Shown: positions 42,500 through 51,602, counted from the stretch's first letter. The stretch is DNA of 64,000 bases from Teichococcus aerophilus (GCF_014490485.1 NZ_JACTVA010000008.1:62001-126000), one strand, 5' to 3'. Numbers and translations: made by a program. The notes: generated from the sequence alone by a model not told the origin.

Positions 42500-42751
42500 A
42501 TGGAAGTCCTATATTTCGCCTGGGTGCGGCAGAAGGTCGGCTTGGGGTCGGAGCGTGTCTCCCCCCCACCCGCCGTCACTGATATCGGCGGGCTGATGGA
42601 CTGGCTGAGCAGCCGCAGCGCCGGCCATGCCGAGGCTTTTGCGCATGGCAAGCAGATCCGCGCTGCCGTGAACCAGGAATTCTGCACGCGGGACCACCCT
42701 GTCCGCGCCGGCGATGAAGTGGCGTTCTTTCCACCCGTGACCGGCGGCTGA
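42500..42751 (+). CDS. moaD: Molybdopterin synthase sulfur carrier subunit
   Basis: 83 aa beta-grasp protein ending in the diagnostic FFPPVTGG; the C-terminal Gly-Gly is thiocarboxylated and donates sulfur to the MoaE reaction. MEVLYFAWVRQKVG is a normal MoaD start. It lies 5 bp before moaE, forming the two-subunit molybdopterin synthase operon. Confidence 0.92.
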   Translation: MEVLYFAWVRQKVGLGSERVSPPPAVTDIGGLMDWLSSRSAGHAEAFAHGKQIRAAVNQEFCTRDHPVRAGDEVAFFPPVTGG

Positions 42752-42756
42752 GCGGC

Positions 42757-43203
42757 ATGGCCACCATCCGCGTCCAGGAAGCGCCGTTCGATGTGGCGGC
42801 GGAGACCGCCGCCCTGTCGGCCGGACGGGTGGATGTGGGCGGCATCGCCAGCTTCCTCGGCCTCTGCCGGGCCGATGACGGGTTGGCGGCGCTGGTGCTG
42901 GAACATTATCCCGGCATGACCGAGCGCGCCCTGGCCGGCATCGTGGCCGAGGCGGAGGGCCGCTGGCCACTGACCGGCTGCACCGTCATCCACCGCGTCG
43001 GCCGCATCCTGCCTGGGGAGCCGATCGTGCTGGTGCTGGCTGCCAGCCGCCACCGCACCGCCGCGCTGGAAGCCTGCGCCTTCCTGATCGACTGGCTGAA
43101 GACCGGCGCGCCGTTCTGGAAGCGCGAGGAATTCGCCGACGGCCAGTCCCGCTGGGTCGAAGCCCGCGCCAGCGACGACGCCGCCGCGGCGAAATGGGGT
43201 TGA
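42757..43203 (+). CDS. moaE: Molybdopterin synthase catalytic subunit
   Basis: 148 aa. VGGIASFLGLCRAD, LVLEHYPGMTERAL, HRVGRILPGEPIVLVLAASRHR and the catalytic Lys region WLKTGAPFWKREEFADG are all family hallmarks. Converts precursor Z to molybdopterin with MoaD. The stop lies 10 bp inside the next membrane-protein gene. Confidence 0.93.
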   Translation: MATIRVQEAPFDVAAETAALSAGRVDVGGIASFLGLCRADDGLAALVLEHYPGMTERALAGIVAEAEGRWPLTGCTVIHRVGRILPGEPIVLVLAASRHRTAALEACAFLIDWLKTGAPFWKREEFADGQSRWVEARASDDAAAAKWG

Positions 43204-44540
43204 AGGCGCTTCTCGCCATCCTGCTGGGCGGGCTGATGCTGGTCTGGCCCGCCTTCCTCAACGGCTACCCCATCCTGTTCAGCGATACCGGCGCCTTCCT
43301 GGCGCAGACGGTGCAGCCTCTCATGATCTGGGACAAACCCTGGATCTACGGCCCCCTGCTGCACGCTTTCCACTGGGGCATCAGCCTGTGGGGGCCGCTG
43401 CTGGCGCAGGGGCTGGTGATGGCCCACCTTCTGTGGCTGACGCAGCGGGCGGTGCGCGGCCATGCCACGCCTGGCGCGCACCTGTTGCTCTGCCTGGCGC
43501 TGGCGCTGCTGACCGCCCTGCCCTGGGTGACCGCGCTGCTGATGCCGGATGCACTGACGCCGATGGTGGCGCTGTGCCTGTACCTGCTCGGGCTGGGGCG
43601 GGCTTCGCTGTCCCGGCGGGAAGTGGCCTATCTGCTGGTGCTGTGCACGCTGTCCATCGCCGCGCATCTCTCCCACTTGCCGTTGGCTGCGGCGCTGGTC
43701 GTGGCCACGGCATTGCTGGCACGGCGGTTGTGGCCGGTGCTGCGCGTGGTGGCGCCGCTGGTGCTGGCGGTAGGGCTGCTGCTGGGCACCAACTGGGTCG
43801 GCCATGGGCGGCTGTCGCTCTCCCCCTACGGCTCCACCTTCCTGCTGGCACGGATGATCGGGGACGGCACCGCCGCCCGTACCATCGAGGCACGTTGCCC
43901 GCAATCTGGCTGGTATCTCTGCGCCTGGGCCGGGCGGCTGCCGGCGGATAGCGACGACTTCCTCTGGCTGCCGGACAGCCCGTTGAACCGGGACGCCAAC
44001 GGCAACGCCATCTTCCTCGGCGGGGCCCGGCTGGCACCGGAAGCGCGTCAGATCGTCGCTGAGACGATCCGGCGGGAGCCGGTCGGCGTCGCCTGGGCCG
44101 CGCTACGGAATTTCGGCCGGCAGTTGCTGCTGGCCGGGGTGGGCGACACGCTGGGGCGGGACAATCTCGGCACCGCCGCCCGCCCCAGGCTGGAGCAAGG
44201 CTTCGGCCCGGCCGAAGTGGCGCGCTACGACGCTGCTGCCCAGGCGCGGGACCTGCTGCCGGGCCGCGCCGCGCCGTTCCTGTGGCCTTACGCGCCGGTG
44301 CTGCTGCTGGGTATGGCCGGGCTGGCCGTCATGGCGTGGCGGCTGCGCGGGGCGCCGCAGGCCTTCGCATTGTTCCTGTTCGTCGCCGTGGCGGCCAATG
44401 CCTTCGCCACCGGGGCGCTGTCCAAGCCGCACCACCGGTACCAGGCGCGCATCGCCTGGTTGCTGCCCTTCGGCGTGGCCGTGCTGGCCCTGCCGCGCCG
44501 GCCCGTGGTGGCGTCACCCCCGGCGGCCATCGCCGCCTAG
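43194..44540 (+). CDS. Multi-pass membrane protein of unknown function
   Basis: 448 aa with about ten hydrophobic segments and a soluble loop at roughly 225-330. The early WPAFLNGYPILFSDTGAFLAQT and the periplasmic-like GWYLCAWAGRLPADSDDFLWLPDSP are reminiscent of uncharacterised GT-C-like membrane proteins, with an acidic pair in the first loop, but I cannot name the family. Its ATG overlaps moaE by 10 bp, so it is co-translated with the molybdopterin genes, though nothing in it suggests molybdenum chemistry. Confidence 0.75.
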   Translation: MGLKALLAILLGGLMLVWPAFLNGYPILFSDTGAFLAQTVQPLMIWDKPWIYGPLLHAFHWGISLWGPLLAQGLVMAHLLWLTQRAVRGHATPGAHLLLCLALALLTALPWVTALLMPDALTPMVALCLYLLGLGRASLSRREVAYLLVLCTLSIAAHLSHLPLAAALVVATALLARRLWPVLRVVAPLVLAVGLLLGTNWVGHGRLSLSPYGSTFLLARMIGDGTAARTIEARCPQSGWYLCAWAGRLPADSDDFLWLPDSPLNRDANGNAIFLGGARLAPEARQIVAETIRREPVGVAWAALRNFGRQLLLAGVGDTLGRDNLGTAARPRLEQGFGPAEVARYDAAAQARDLLPGRAAPFLWPYAPVLLLGMAGLAVMAWRLRGAPQAFALFLFVAVAANAFATGALSKPHHRYQARIAWLLPFGVAVLALPRRPVVASPPAAIAA

Positions 44541-44708
44541 GGAGACCACCTGGCCGAGCCCTATCGCCCAATGCCAGTCCGCCCGCCACAAGGAGCAGCC
44601 CACGATCAACCAGGGCAGTTCCAGAAATGGGTTTCCAAAGGCCTCAGGCTTTTGGCGGGGAGAGTTCGAGACGGGCCGAGCCCCTCTCAAGCCGCAGAAG
44701 AAACCCGG

Positions 44709-45656
44709 CTAGCCAAGTGCATCCGGCAGGCTCGCCACCGCCGGCCCGGGCTTCAGGCGGCGTGGGCGCATGAACAGGCGGGTGATCTCCGGGTGGCTAC
44801 CTTCCACGGCCAGGGTCAGCTCGGCGGCGGCGCGTTCCACCTCCTCGCCGTTCAGGTCGTCGCGGAAGTCGATGGTGATGGCCAGCAGCACCTCGCGCGG
44901 GCCGAGCTGCATGCTCAGCATTTCGTCCACCGCCGCCACGCGCGGGTCGGCCGCCAATACCGCGCGGACATCGGCCAGCGAGCGGCGGGAGGCGGATTCA
45001 CCGGTCAGCAGGCTCAGCGTCTCCCGCGCCAGGAACACCGCGGTGCCGACGAGCAGCACGCCGATGATGACCGAGGCCACGCCGTCCAGCGCCGGCATCT
45101 CCAGCCATTGGGACAGGGCAACGCCGATGATGGCAATGAACAGGCCGAACAGCGCCGCCGAATCTTCCAGCAGCACGGCGAACACGCTGGGGTCCTTGCT
45201 GGCACGGATAGCACCCCAGAGCGGCTCGCCCAGATGCATGCTGCGGAACTCGCGCAGCGCCACGCGGAAGGAAAAGCCCTCGAACACGATGGCCAAGCCC
45301 AGCACCGCGTAGTTCACCCAGGCATTCCGCATCGGCTCGGGCGCCGAGATCTTGTGGATACCCTCGTAGATCGAGAAGGCGCCGCCCAGCGAGAAGATCA
45401 GCAGGGCGACGACGAAGGCCCAGAAGTACAACTCCATGCCGTGGCCGAAGGGGTGGTCCGGGTCGGGCGGCCGCGCGGCACGGCGCAGGCCCAGCAACAG
45501 CAGCCCCTGGTTGCCGGTATCCACCGCCGAGTGGATGGCCTCGCTGAGCATGGCGGAGGAACCGGTATAGGCCGCCGCCGCGAATTTCGTGACCGCGATG
45601 GCAAGGTTGCCCGCCAGCGCCGCGTAGATGACCTTGCGGGAGCCGCTGCTCGCCAT
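44709..45656 (-). CDS. Cation diffusion facilitator (CDF) family transporter
   Basis: 315 aa with six membrane segments and a cytosolic C-terminal domain. The metal site is visible in MLSEAIHSAVDTGNQ and later VLLEDSAALFG (HxxxD and the DxxxD-equivalent), and DHPFGHGMELYFWAF is the conserved family loop. Exports Zn2+, Fe2+ or related divalent ions; the variant pattern resembles the ZnT9-like branch. ATG 45656 has AAGGA upstream. Next to corA, giving two metal transporters side by side but with a repeat between them. Confidence 0.88.
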   Translation of the reverse strand: MASSGSRKVIYAALAGNLAIAVTKFAAAAYTGSSAMLSEAIHSAVDTGNQGLLLLGLRRAARPPDPDHPFGHGMELYFWAFVVALLIFSLGGAFSIYEGIHKISAPEPMRNAWVNYAVLGLAIVFEGFSFRVALREFRSMHLGEPLWGAIRASKDPSVFAVLLEDSAALFGLFIAIIGVALSQWLEMPALDGVASVIIGVLLVGTAVFLARETLSLLTGESASRRSLADVRAVLAADPRVAAVDEMLSMQLGPREVLLAITIDFRDDLNGEEVERAAAELTLAVEGSHPEITRLFMRPRRLKPGPAVASLPDALG

Positions 45657-45669
45657 GGCCGTATTCCTT

Positions 45670-45735
45670 GGAGCGTGACCGCCCGCGGTGGGGCCACCGG
45701 AAAGCATGGGTCACAGGGTCAAACGGGGCCCTGGC
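45670..45735 (+). repeat. Dispersed ~65-bp intergenic repeat, copy 1
   Basis: Begins GGAGCGTGACCGCC, then GGTGGGGCCACCGG, AAAGCATGGGTCACA and GGTCAAAC. A diverged member of the family best seen at 46858-46982. Confidence 0.5.
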
Positions 45736-45834
45736 GCGTGATCGTCGCAGAGGCCGCACGCATCGGCCGGTGGCGAACCCGCGCCGAGGCGTGGTGCCGT
45801 GCAGAACCCGGGCTGGCCACCTCGGGTTGCAGCG

Positions 45835-46803
45835 CTACAGCCAGCCGGCCTTGCGGAAGCGGGAATAGAGGAAGCCGCAGACCGCCACGATGACTGCCAC
45901 CGTCATCGGGTAGCCATACGCCCATTTCAGTTCCGGCATATTTTCGAAGTTCATGCCATAGAGGCCGGCGATCGCGGTCGGCACTGCCAGGATGGCGGCC
46001 CAGGCGGCCAGCTTGCGGGTAATGACGCTCTGCTGCTGCTGCTCGATCAGCAGCCCCAGCTCGAACACCGAGCGCAGCACATCCCGCAACCCGCCGACCT
46101 GGATCTCCACCCGCTTCACATGGTCGTTCACGTCGCGGAAATAGTGGCGCATGTCGGCGTCGATGCAGGGCAGGTCCAGCTTCTCCAGCTTGCCGCTCAT
46201 CTCCTGCATCGGGCCCAGGATGCGGCTGAACCGCATCAGGTGCCGCTTGTGGCGGAAGATGCGCTGGATCTCGTCCTTGGTCAGCGGGCATTCTAGGGAG
46301 CGGCTCTCCAGCGCCAGCACCTCTTCCTCGATCGCCTCGATGATCGGGGTGTAGCCGTCGACGATGAAGTCCAGCACGCCGTGCAGCACGAAGTCGACGC
46401 CATGCTTCAGCCGCTCAGGCGCCGCCTCCAGTTGGTTGCGCAACTTGGTATGGGCGCGGGCGGAGCCGTGCCGGACGGTGATGATGAAGTTGCGGCCGAC
46501 GAAGATGGCGGTCTCGCCATAGAGGATCTCGCCATCCTCCAGCCGCGCGGTGCGGGCGACGACGAAGAGCTGCTCGCCGTACACTTCCAGCTTGGGCAAC
46601 TGGTGGGCGGCCAGCGCGTCCTCCACCGCCAGCGGGTGCAGGCCGAAGCGCTCGGCCAGCTCCCGCAGCTCGCCCTCGGACGGCTCGAACAGCCCGATCC
46701 AGACGAACTCGCCGGAATCCAGCCGCCAGCGCGCCTCCGGCGGGCGGGAGGGGTCCGGAACGGCGCAGCCATCCCGGTAGATCGATGCGGCGACAACGCT
46801 CAT
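45835..46803 (-). CDS. corA: CorA family magnesium/divalent cation transporter
   Basis: 322 aa. A large N-terminal cytosolic funnel domain is followed by two C-terminal membrane helices; the pore signature GMN with its loop reads YGMNFENMPELKW at about residue 276. The C-terminus ends in basic residues. Forms pentameric Mg2+ (or Co2+/Ni2+) channels. Start ATG 46803 with GGGGAGA upstream. A tandem copy of the dispersed repeat lies in its upstream gap. Confidence 0.92.
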   Translation of the reverse strand: MSVVAASIYRDGCAVPDPSRPPEARWRLDSGEFVWIGLFEPSEGELRELAERFGLHPLAVEDALAAHQLPKLEVYGEQLFVVARTARLEDGEILYGETAIFVGRNFIITVRHGSARAHTKLRNQLEAAPERLKHGVDFVLHGVLDFIVDGYTPIIEAIEEEVLALESRSLECPLTKDEIQRIFRHKRHLMRFSRILGPMQEMSGKLEKLDLPCIDADMRHYFRDVNDHVKRVEIQVGGLRDVLRSVFELGLLIEQQQQSVITRKLAAWAAILAVPTAIAGLYGMNFENMPELKWAYGYPMTVAVIVAVCGFLYSRFRKAGWL

Positions 46804-46857
46804 CCAACCGTCTCCCCGCTGAACCGGGCCGGCGTGTTCGTGCCGGCCCCGGCGATA

Positions 46858-46919
46858 GTGCGTGATCGCCTGAGGTGGAAGCACCGCAAGGCGTGAATCA
46901 CGTGATCAAACAAAGACCT
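46858..46919 (+). repeat. Dispersed ~65-bp intergenic repeat, copy 2
   Basis: GTGCGTGATCGCC, GGTGGAAGCACCG, then GTGAATCACGTGATCAA with a perfect ATCACGTGAT core (46897-46906), ACAAAGACCT. In tandem with copy 3. Confidence 0.75.
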
Positions 46920-46982
46920 GGAGCGTGATGGCGTAAGGTGGGATCACCGAAAGCCTGAATCACGCGACCAGACAAAGGCGTT
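46920..46982 (+). repeat. Dispersed ~65-bp intergenic repeat, copy 3
   Basis: GGAGCGTGATGGCG, GGTGGGATCACCG, CTGAATCACGCGACCA, ACAAAGGCG; directly follows copy 2. Confidence 0.75.
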
Positions 46983-47020
46983 GAGCATGGTGCGTGAACG
47001 AAGGCGAACGCATCATGCTC
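46983..47020 (+). repeat. Hairpin closing the tandem repeat array
   Basis: GAGCATGGTGCGT (46983-46995) pairs with ACGCATCATGCTC (47008-47020), 13 bp with one G-T wobble. A related hairpin follows copy 4. Confidence 0.65.
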
Positions 47021-47067
47021 CAGTACCAGCCAGTGTGTGTCCGAGACGTGAAGCGGCGGTTAAAGCT

Positions 47068-48399
47068 TCAGCCGGCTGCCTGCACCAGCCGCTGCTCCGC
47101 CCGCTCCCGGCCAATCAGGGGCAGGAACAGCTTCAGCTCGGGCCCATGCTCCTCCCCCGTCAGGGCAAGGCGCAGAGGCAGGAACAACGCCTTGCCCTTG
47201 CGCCCGGATGCAGCGCCCAACGCGCGGGTCCAGGCGCTCCAGGTCGTCTCGTCCCATGGCGCGGGCGGCAGGGCGGCCAGGGCGGCGCGCAGGAACTCGG
47301 CCTGGTCCGGCTGGGGCGGGATCTCCGGCGCGCCGGTAGCGATGTCGTGCCAGTCCCGGGCCTCGGACATCAGGTCCAGGTTGCCGCGCACGGCCAGCCA
47401 GAAGGCCTCGTCGGCGCCCTCCGGCAACTGGGCCTTCACCTGCTCGAAGCTCAGGCCGTGCAGGTAGCGGCGGTTCAGCGCCAGCAGTTGCGTCGGGTCG
47501 AACCGCGCTGAGCTCTTGGAGAGTTTGTCCAGCGCGAAGCCGGCCACAAGCTGCGCCGGCATGCCCGCCACCGGGTCCTGCGAGGAGCCCAGCGCCGCCA
47601 GGTACCCGGCCAGCGCCGCCGGCTCGATCCCATCCCGCCGCAACTGCCGCAGGCCCATGGAGCCGATGCGCTTGGACAGCTGGCTGCCATCCGCATCCGT
47701 CAGCAGCGGCAGGTGCGCGAAGTCGATCCGCCCCGGGCGCATGCCCAGCGCTTCCATGATGTCGATCTGCACGCCGGTATTGGTGACGTGGTCCTCACCG
47801 CGGATGACGCCGGTGATGGCGGTATCCAGGTCGTCCACCACCGAGGTGAAGGTGTAGAGGAACGACCCGTCGGCCCGGATCAGCACCGGGTCCGAGATCG
47901 GCGGCAGCTTCACCGCGCGATGGCCGAGGACATGGTCCTGCCACTCCACCGTGCGCGGGGAGAGCTTGAAGCGCCAATAGGGCTTCTTGCCGTTGGCGAT
48001 GGCGCGTTCCAGCTGCTCCGCCGTCATCTGCAGGGCGGCGCGGTCATAGACCGGGGGGCGGCCCTGGCGCTGGCGCTGCTCCCGCTTGAAGCGCAGCTCC
48101 TCCTCGCTCTCCAGGCAGGGGTAGAGGCGGCCATCGGCCTTCAGCCGGGCGGCGGCGGCCTCATAGGCCTCCAGCCGCTCGGTCTGGGCGAAGCTCTCAT
48201 CCCAGTCCAGGCCCAGCCAGCGCAGGTCTTCCTCGATCGCCGTGGCGTATTCGGGCTTGGAACGCTCGGTATCCGTGTCGTCGAAGCGGAGCACGAAGGT
48301 GCCGCCGGACTTGCGCGCCACCAGCCAGTTGGCCAGGGCCACGCGCGCATTGCCCACATGCAGGTAGCCCGTCGGGCTGGGGGCGAAGCGCAATTTCAT
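47068..48399 (-). CDS. gltX: Glutamyl-tRNA synthetase
   Basis: 443 aa. Class I signature HIGH appears as SPTGYLHVGNAR and KMSKS as SQLSKRIG. VLRFDDTDTERSKPEY and GVIRGEDHVTNT are the canonical catalytic blocks; the C-terminal anticodon domain is all-helical. Length and motifs suit one of the two GluRS forms common in alphaproteobacteria (discriminating or tRNA-Gln-charging cannot be told). ATGA overlap with the upstream small gene places it last in a four-gene operon. Confidence 0.92.
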   Translation of the reverse strand: MKLRFAPSPTGYLHVGNARVALANWLVARKSGGTFVLRFDDTDTERSKPEYATAIEEDLRWLGLDWDESFAQTERLEAYEAAAARLKADGRLYPCLESEEELRFKREQRQRQGRPPVYDRAALQMTAEQLERAIANGKKPYWRFKLSPRTVEWQDHVLGHRAVKLPPISDPVLIRADGSFLYTFTSVVDDLDTAITGVIRGEDHVTNTGVQIDIMEALGMRPGRIDFAHLPLLTDADGSQLSKRIGSMGLRQLRRDGIEPAALAGYLAALGSSQDPVAGMPAQLVAGFALDKLSKSSARFDPTQLLALNRRYLHGLSFEQVKAQLPEGADEAFWLAVRGNLDLMSEARDWHDIATGAPEIPPQPDQAEFLRAALAALPPAPWDETTWSAWTRALGAASGRKGKALFLPLRLALTGEEHGPELKLFLPLIGRERAEQRLVQAAG

Positions 48400-48785
48400 T
48401 CGGCATCCTCCGCGTCGTCGTCTTCATCGCGGCGGGGGTCCAGCACGCGCCAGTTGCGCTCCTCCGGGTCCTCCACCTTGTTCGCCGCGAAGTCGCGGAT
48501 CTCGGTGCCGCTGGTCCAGCCCTGGCCGTCCTGGCTCACCACTTCCGCGTCCTCGCCGAAGGCGAACCAGGCTTGCAGCACATCCTCCGCGCCCATGCCC
48601 TTCGCCCGGCAGCGCTCGATCGAGTCGCGCACGTAGCGGCGGGCAAAGGCGTTGGCCTGCACCAGCGTGGGGAAGCCGCGGATGGTCTCCACCGGCTCGG
48701 CGCCATTGCCGCCGGAGAGGTCACGGATACGGACGGCAAAGCCGCCCTCGGGCGAGAAGAGGTTTTCGTCGAAGGAACCGCTCAT
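48396..48785 (-). CDS. Conserved small acidic protein of unknown function
   Basis: 129 aa. An N-terminal FAVRIRDLSGG, a central FPTLVQANAFARRYVRDSIERCRAKGMGAEDVL and a strongly acidic C-terminal tail (DPRRDEDDDAEDAE). No known domain recognised; it looks like a small cytosolic accessory protein. It overlaps both neighbours by ATGA (NadE-like upstream, gltX downstream), so its expression is tied to gltX. Confidence 0.72.
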   Translation of the reverse strand: MSGSFDENLFSPEGGFAVRIRDLSGGNGAEPVETIRGFPTLVQANAFARRYVRDSIERCRAKGMGAEDVLQAWFAFGEDAEVVSQDGQGWTSGTEIRDFAANKVEDPEERNWRVLDPRRDEDDDAEDAE

Positions 48786-50239
48786 GAGGCTGGGTCAGTA
48801 AATCCATGGGTCAGGGGGGCGTGGCGATCTCGCCACCGGCCGAGCGTCATGCCCGGGGAAGCCTGCTGCCGCTTGTACCCGCCCCGGTGCATCCTGCGCC
48901 AGAGAGCGCTGGCCATCGATAGGTCGGCGCCCCGCGCCGCCAGGGCGCCGGGGGTCTGGCCGCGATCGGCCAGGGCTTGCAGGACGGCGTCGGCGTCGCT
49001 GCCCGGCGCCACCGCCGCCACGTCGAGGCCGCGCCAGCGGGCCAGGGCGTGGGCCTCGTTGGCATACAGGCCTTTCAACGGAGCGAAGCCGCCAGGGGTC
49101 GAGGCCTCGCCCAGCAGCCAGGCGGTGCGGTCGAAGCCGGGCAACAATACCTCACCCCGCGCCTCGGCCAGGGAAAGCAGGATGGCATCGCGCAGCCGGC
49201 GCGCGGCCTCCGGTGCCTCGCAGCCCGGCACGGCGATGGTAGGCACGCGCTGCCAGGCGAGGCCGAGGCGGATGGCGGCGTCCGGCGACGCGTCCTCCGG
49301 GACCAGGGCCCGTACCCGGCTGGTGCCGAACGCGTCCGCCGCCAGCGCCAGCACCAGCGCCGCACCGACACCACCGTCCAGCGGCACGGCAGCGCCGGCA
49401 AAGCCGTTCCTGGACACGTGATCGGCGAGGCCGAACGTCAGCAGGCGCCAGAGCCGCTCCTCCCCCGCCATGGCAGCCGGCAGAGGCTGGGGCGCGCAAT
49501 GCCAGCCTTCCACCTCCCGCTGCCACGCGGCCACTGCCAGCGCATCGCCCATCTCGGGCAGGCGCAGGGCCAGGGAGCGGTCGGCATTCAACACGAAGCC
49601 GCCGCCGGCATAGACATCCTCGTCCTGCCCGCCCCACTGGCCGGCCCAGGCCAGCGGCAGGCCGGTTTCCACCACGCGCGCCACCGCCAGGTCGATCTCG
49701 GGCACTGTATCGGCCACGCCGGCGGACGTGGCGCCGGGGCAGAGCAGCAACTCAGCGCCGGATTCCGCCAGGGTCTCCGCCACGCTGGGGTCAGCGAGGT
49801 CGGCGCCGGTCATCAGCCCCAGGCGGATGCCGTGGAAGGCGACCGGGCCAGGTGCCGGGCCAGGCTGGAAGAGGCCGTCCCGTTCCGGCACCGCGTGGCG
49901 GGCGCGGCGGGCCAGGATGCGGCCCTCCCCTAACAGGAAGGTCGTGTCGTAAAGCGCACCGGCCTCCAAAGCCGGCGCGCCCACCAACAGGGCCGGGCCA
50001 CCATCGGCCGTGGCGGCGGCCAGTTCGGCCAGCGCGGCGTCGCAGGCGGCGCGGAAGCCGGCATCCCGGGCGAGGTCCCGCGCCGGATGGCCACAGAGCG
50101 AGGCCTGGGGCGTCAGCAGCAGCGCCGCCCCCTGGCCCGCTGCCTCCGCCCGCATGGACAGAATGCGCGCGGCATTGGCGGGCAACGCACCCAGATGCGG
50201 GTTCAGTGCTGCCAGAGCGAGGTTCAGGCGTTGGCTCAC
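48782..50239 (-). CDS. NAD+ synthetase-like pseudoenzyme (degenerate NadE)
   Basis: 485 aa with the two-domain NadE plan: an N-terminal nitrilase-like glutaminase domain (LALAALNPHLGAL at the start) and a C-terminal synthetase domain ending in GGYKRQQASPGM. Both active sites are altered. The triad Glu-Lys-Cys reads Gln45 (TPQASLCGHP), Arg114 and Gly145 (LGLMTGADLA), and the ATP loop SGGxDS reads DGGVGA near residue 287. The overall fold and FAPLKGLYANEAHALARW are kept, as is an intact reading frame, so a non-catalytic role is likely. GTG start overlaps the DUF805 stop as GTGA. Confidence 0.8.
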   Translation of the reverse strand: MSQRLNLALAALNPHLGALPANAARILSMRAEAAGQGAALLLTPQASLCGHPARDLARDAGFRAACDAALAELAAATADGGPALLVGAPALEAGALYDTTFLLGEGRILARRARHAVPERDGLFQPGPAPGPVAFHGIRLGLMTGADLADPSVAETLAESGAELLLCPGATSAGVADTVPEIDLAVARVVETGLPLAWAGQWGGQDEDVYAGGGFVLNADRSLALRLPEMGDALAVAAWQREVEGWHCAPQPLPAAMAGEERLWRLLTFGLADHVSRNGFAGAAVPLDGGVGAALVLALAADAFGTSRVRALVPEDASPDAAIRLGLAWQRVPTIAVPGCEAPEAARRLRDAILLSLAEARGEVLLPGFDRTAWLLGEASTPGGFAPLKGLYANEAHALARWRGLDVAAVAPGSDADAVLQALADRGQTPGALAARGADLSMASALWRRMHRGGYKRQQASPGMTLGRWRDRHAPLTHGFTDPAS

Positions 50240-50655
50240 GCCGGCGGCGCCGGCAAGGCCTCGCGATAGTCGGGCTGGCCGCGCAGGCAGCCCAGTACCA
50301 GCGCGATGACAATGCCCAGGCCGGGAATGAGGACCAGCAGGGCCCACCAGCCGCTCTGCCCCAGGTCGCGCCAGCGCTTGGCGGCGCCGGCCAGCATCGG
50401 TACCCACAGCAGCACCATGGCCAGCTGAATGGCGCCGCTCCAACGGGCGCTGGCGGATGCCAGGTCCTGCATGGCGGTAAGCCCGTCCTGGCCGGGATCG
50501 TCCAGCGCCATCAGCGTCATCTGGCCCAGGCTCTGCGTGATCAGCGTCATGATGAGGAAGGACAGGATCATCTGCGCCCCGCCCACCGGGATGAGGTAGC
50601 CGAACCAGTAGGTATGGCGCCCGATGCGCCCACGGGGGCTGAGCCAGCGTTTCAC
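50236..50655 (-). CDS. DUF805 membrane protein
   Basis: 139 aa from a GTG start with GAGG upstream. RWLSPRGRIGRHTYWFGYLIPVG is the DUF805 opening, and AKRWRDLGQSGWWALLVLIPGLGIVIALVLGCLRG its close, with about four membrane helices. Function unknown in the family. First gene of the operon leading to gltX. Confidence 0.87.
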   Translation of the reverse strand: MKRWLSPRGRIGRHTYWFGYLIPVGGAQMILSFLIMTLITQSLGQMTLMALDDPGQDGLTAMQDLASASARWSGAIQLAMVLLWVPMLAGAAKRWRDLGQSGWWALLVLIPGLGIVIALVLGCLRGQPDYREALPAPPA

Positions 50656-50690
50656 TCGGTCGTCCTCATCGTCATCCGGCCGAGTTGGCC

Positions 50691-51602
50691 TCAGCTGGGG
50701 CGGCGCGCAACCCCCAGCACCATGCCGGCCGAGACCAGGAGGACGCCCAGCAGCCCCACCCAGCCCAATGGTTCCCCCAGCAGCGGCCAGGCGGCCAGCG
50801 CCGCCAGGGCGGGCGTCAGCGCGGTGACGGTAGTCGTGCGGGCGGCGCCCAGGGCGTTCACGGCCCGGGTGAACAGGAAGCCGGCCACCACTACGGCGAA
50901 CAGCCCGTGATAGACCATCTGGAACGCCACGGCGCCGAGCGGGGCCTCCGCCAGGCGGCTGGGCAGGAACAGCCACCAGACCGGCAGGTAGAGAAACACC
51001 GGGTAGAGCGCCAGCGCCGTGGTGGCCGCCACCGCCTGAACACGCCAACGGCGGATCAGCAGCGTGAAGCTGGCCCAGGAGCAGCAGCCCAGCAGGAACA
51101 GCACATCTCCCCGCCAGGCCCCGGGGTGGGAGCCGAACGTATCCGCCGCCAGCAGCCCGATGCCGATGCCGACCACGGCCAGGGACACGACCTTCTGCCG
51201 GTCCCACCCCTCGCCAAAGAACAGCGTGGCGAGGCCGGCGGTGACGAAGGGCAGCAGCCCGGTCATGAACACCGCGCCATGCGCGGTCGGCGCGAAGGTG
51301 AAGCCGGCATAGGAGGCCAGGGGGAAGCCAAAGGCGGCGCCCGCCATCAGCCCGAGGACACGCAGCGGCGGGATGCGGGGCCAGCCAAAGGCCGCCACCA
51401 GTGCCAGCCCGACCAGGAAGGCACCGGAATAGCGCAGCGCCGCCACGTCCCACGGCGTGAAGGGCTGCGTGGCCGAGAGGCGGGAGGCCAGCAGGAAGCC
51501 CGTCCAGACCAGCACGACGCCGACGGCGCAGAGCAGACCGGTCAACCGCTCCCTGGCAGGGGAGGCGATCGAGCCGGGGGCGGCAGGGGCTGGGCTGGGC
51601 AT
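50691..51602 (-). CDS. EamA family (DMT superfamily) transporter
   Basis: 303 aa with about ten membrane segments in two EamA repeats (VVLVWTGFLLASRLSATQPFTPWDVAALRYSGAFL; then VNALGAARTTTVTALTPALAALAAWPLLGEPL). Probably exports amino acids or other metabolites. Start ATG 51602; further in-frame starts upstream lack family character. The stop lies 36 bp before the DUF805 start. Confidence 0.87.
   Translation of the reverse strand: MPSPAPAAPGSIASPARERLTGLLCAVGVVLVWTGFLLASRLSATQPFTPWDVAALRYSGAFLVGLALVAAFGWPRIPPLRVLGLMAGAAFGFPLASYAGFTFAPTAHGAVFMTGLLPFVTAGLATLFFGEGWDRQKVVSLAVVGIGIGLLAADTFGSHPGAWRGDVLFLLGCCSWASFTLLIRRWRVQAVAATTALALYPVFLYLPVWWLFLPSRLAEAPLGAVAFQMVYHGLFAVVVAGFLFTRAVNALGAARTTTVTALTPALAALAAWPLLGEPLGWVGLLGVLLVSAGMVLGVARRPS

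Noticed and set aside
44541-44708. Small frames in the gap between the membrane protein and the CDF gene
   Set aside because: Short, no ribosome site, composition unlike protein; nothing supported in this 168-bp gap.
45670-47020. CRISPR array
   Set aside because: Repeats are about 65 bp, imperfect, only two in tandem and without spacers; not CRISPR.
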